Assembly (NCBI GenBank): GCA_023419055.1
Contig: JAEZYO010000031.1
Coordinates: 1-14,121, forward strand
DNA length: 14,121 bases
Direction: 5' to 3'
Source of the DNA: Pseudomonadota bacterium
Lineage (GTDB): Bacteria; Myxococcota; Polyangia; Polyangiales; Polyangiaceae
Shown: one piece after another, positions 13,119 through 14,121 of the stretch
How the letters are laid out: the number at the start of each line of letters is the position of its first letter
Numbering within the stretch: position 1 is the first letter of the stretch
The notes under the pieces: model-generated
Databases searched by the model: none
Seen by the model: only the letters and a program-made list of their open reading frames with translations
What the model was told of the DNA's origin: nothing
Position numbers and translations under genes: made by a program

Positions 13119-14121
13119 TCAGCCGCCTGCCTTTTCCTCTACTCGGAGGGTGAGCTTCCCCTCTTCGAGCTTGAAGAACGAAGTGTCACTCTGGTTGGTG
13201 CGAAGGATGCGAAAGACTGGCTTCTCGGCTTGGTAATCGTGGAGCACCGACGTGTTGTTCTTCGCCGTCTTGCCCAGAAACAGGTGTTGCCCCTGCCCCG
13301 CGAGCGGCACGCGAGCCTCCCCGCGCCAGTCCAGGAGCTCGCGCACTCGAGCGCGGTCGAACTCGAAGGCCATCAGCACCCGCTCGCCCTTGTAGAGCGG
13401 CAGGTAGAGCGTCCCCGCTCCGCTGTAGGGATCGTACGGCGCGCTCACGATCTGGTCCTGGAACAGGGGAATGCGAACCTGGTAGTGGTCCGCAGAGGTG
13501 TCGGCGTCCGAGTAGGTTTCATAGGTCAGCTCGTCCTCGGCGCCGACCTCGCTCACGACCTTCCCCTCGAGGAAGCCGGGGAACTGGGGCGCGGTGAACG
13601 CGGGCAAGCGGACGCGCCGCTCCTCCTTCGCCTCGAGGCGAGCATCGACCGACAGCTCGAAGCGCGTGGCTGGCTCGCCGTAGTTCGCCTCTACGCCGTC
13701 ATCGAGAGCGGTCGCCGCGAGGTCGAGCTCGGTCACGCGGAACTCCGCAGGTGTCGACAGGGGCCCCTCTTCCACCGCCGACAGCTCGAACACGGTGTTC
13801 GGCATCGGAGCCTGCGTCGGGAAGCGACCGAAGGACAGGTGAAGCTCCCGCGTCGGAGCAAGCGGCCTCGACTTTTCGAGCGTGGCCCGATCCGTCACTC
13901 GGTTGGCTATCGAGGTGCGGAGCAGGACGTCGTGAAAGACCCCGCTCGCGGCATCCGGGTTCGCGAGCGTGGTCGTGTTCGCTGCCTCGGTGTACGAGTT
14001 CTTGATCTGCGGGACGTGGCGCGGCACCTCGGCGAAGCACGACCTCACGCGCGCGATGTCGCCGGAGACGAACTCGACGGCGGCCCCCTTCGCGTCCTTC
14101 GTCCCCTTGATGGCGTAGGTC
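13119..14121 (-). CDS. VgrG-like T6SS spike body (5' end beyond window)
   Basis: The C-terminal 333 residues of a VgrG/gp27-gp5-type spike protein. A GTG at 14048 could be read as a start, but the frame stays open to the edge (TYAIKGTKDAKGAAVEFVS precedes it), so the gene begins outside. The visible part opens with a beta-rich region like the end of a gp27-type barrel. An OB-fold-like segment follows at about nt 13580-13320: FPGFLEGKVVSE, then DHYQVRIPLFQDQIVSAPY and KGERVLMAFEFDRARVRELL. This matches the 'EGKVV...VRVPLF...G..V.V.F' pattern of gp5 OB domains. Next is GQHLFLGKTAKNNTSVLHDY, and the protein ends at LEEGKLTLRVEEKAGG, with no long needle or effector extension. It would trimerise on Hcp and be pushed into target cells. 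Identification is from this pattern and the operon context. Confidence 0.75.
   Translation of the reverse strand, partial: TYAIKGTKDAKGAAVEFVSGDIARVRSCFAEVPRHVPQIKNSYTEAANTTTLANPDAASGVFHDVLLRTSIANRVTDRATLEKSRPLAPTRELHLSFGRFPTQAPMPNTVFELSAVEEGPLSTPAEFRVTELDLAATALDDGVEANYGEPATRFELSVDARLEAKEERRVRLPAFTAPQFPGFLEGKVVSEVGAEDELTYETYSDADTSADHYQVRIPLFQDQIVSAPYDPYSGAGTLYLPLYKGERVLMAFEFDRARVRELLDWRGEARVPLAGQGQHLFLGKTAKNNTSVLHDYQAEKPVFRILRTNQSDTSFFKLEEGKLTLRVEEKAGG

Larger units (their letters stand above)
976..14121 (-). other. Probable T6SS operon, transcribed right to left
   Basis: Ten genes share the - strand without a gap over 43 bases. Junctions in transcription order: VgrG-like to needle, 17-base gap; needle to tssF, 8-base gap; tssF to tssL, GTGA overlap; tssL to the unknown gene, ATGA; unknown to tssM, GTGA; tssM to tssJ, ATGA; tssJ to soluble patatin, TGATG; patatin to OmpA-like, 43-base gap; OmpA-like to membrane patatin, ATGA. 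No internal promoter or terminator was seen. The operon's promoter and its first genes lie beyond the right edge. Confidence 0.8.

Noticed and set aside
14046..14048. GTG as the start of the VgrG-like gene
   Set aside because: The frame continues without a stop to the window edge. The protein from this GTG would lack most of a gp27-type domain, so the gene very probably begins further right.

Overview
The window looks like chromosome from a very GC-rich Gram-negative bacterium. Strong third-position GC, an outer-membrane lipoprotein, an OmpA-type protein and a type VI secretion system (T6SS) with divergent subunits all suggest a myxobacterium-like or related deltaproteobacterial genome. This placement is inference; no taxonomic marker gene is present. 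Coding density is almost complete: the largest gap between neighbouring genes is 43 bases, and no tRNA, rRNA, insertion sequence or CRISPR array is visible.

Left edge (3-968, + strand): the 3' part of a gene for a soluble metallo-beta-lactamase-fold hydrolase of the ComEC C-terminal type. Its start lies outside the window. It converges on everything else, with only 7 bases between the two stop codons.

The rest (976-14121, - strand) reads as one long operon, transcribed right to left. In transcription order it holds: a VgrG-like spike body whose start is off the right edge; a separate 153-residue needle-like beta-repeat protein; TssF (baseplate); TssL (inner membrane); an unrecognised 139-residue protein; TssM (inner-membrane/periplasmic IcmF protein); TssJ (outer-membrane lipoprotein); a soluble patatin phospholipase; an OmpA-like lipoprotein; and a large polytopic-membrane patatin. 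From tssF onward, six of the seven junctions are stop/start overlaps (ATGA, GTGA or TGATG), so translational coupling is likely along most of the operon.

Together these genes encode the tip (VgrG body plus needle), part of the baseplate (TssF) and the complete TssJ-TssL-TssM membrane complex of a T6SS. The distal genes probably supply lipase activity and peptidoglycan anchoring. The sheath, Hcp, ClpV, TssK, TssE and TssG genes are not in the window and presumably lie to the right. The most unusual points are the apparently split spike, the unknown gene coupled between tssL and tssM, TssF without adjacent TssG, and two unrelated patatin architectures in one secretion operon, one with its catalytic Ser and Asp separated by a large membrane domain.
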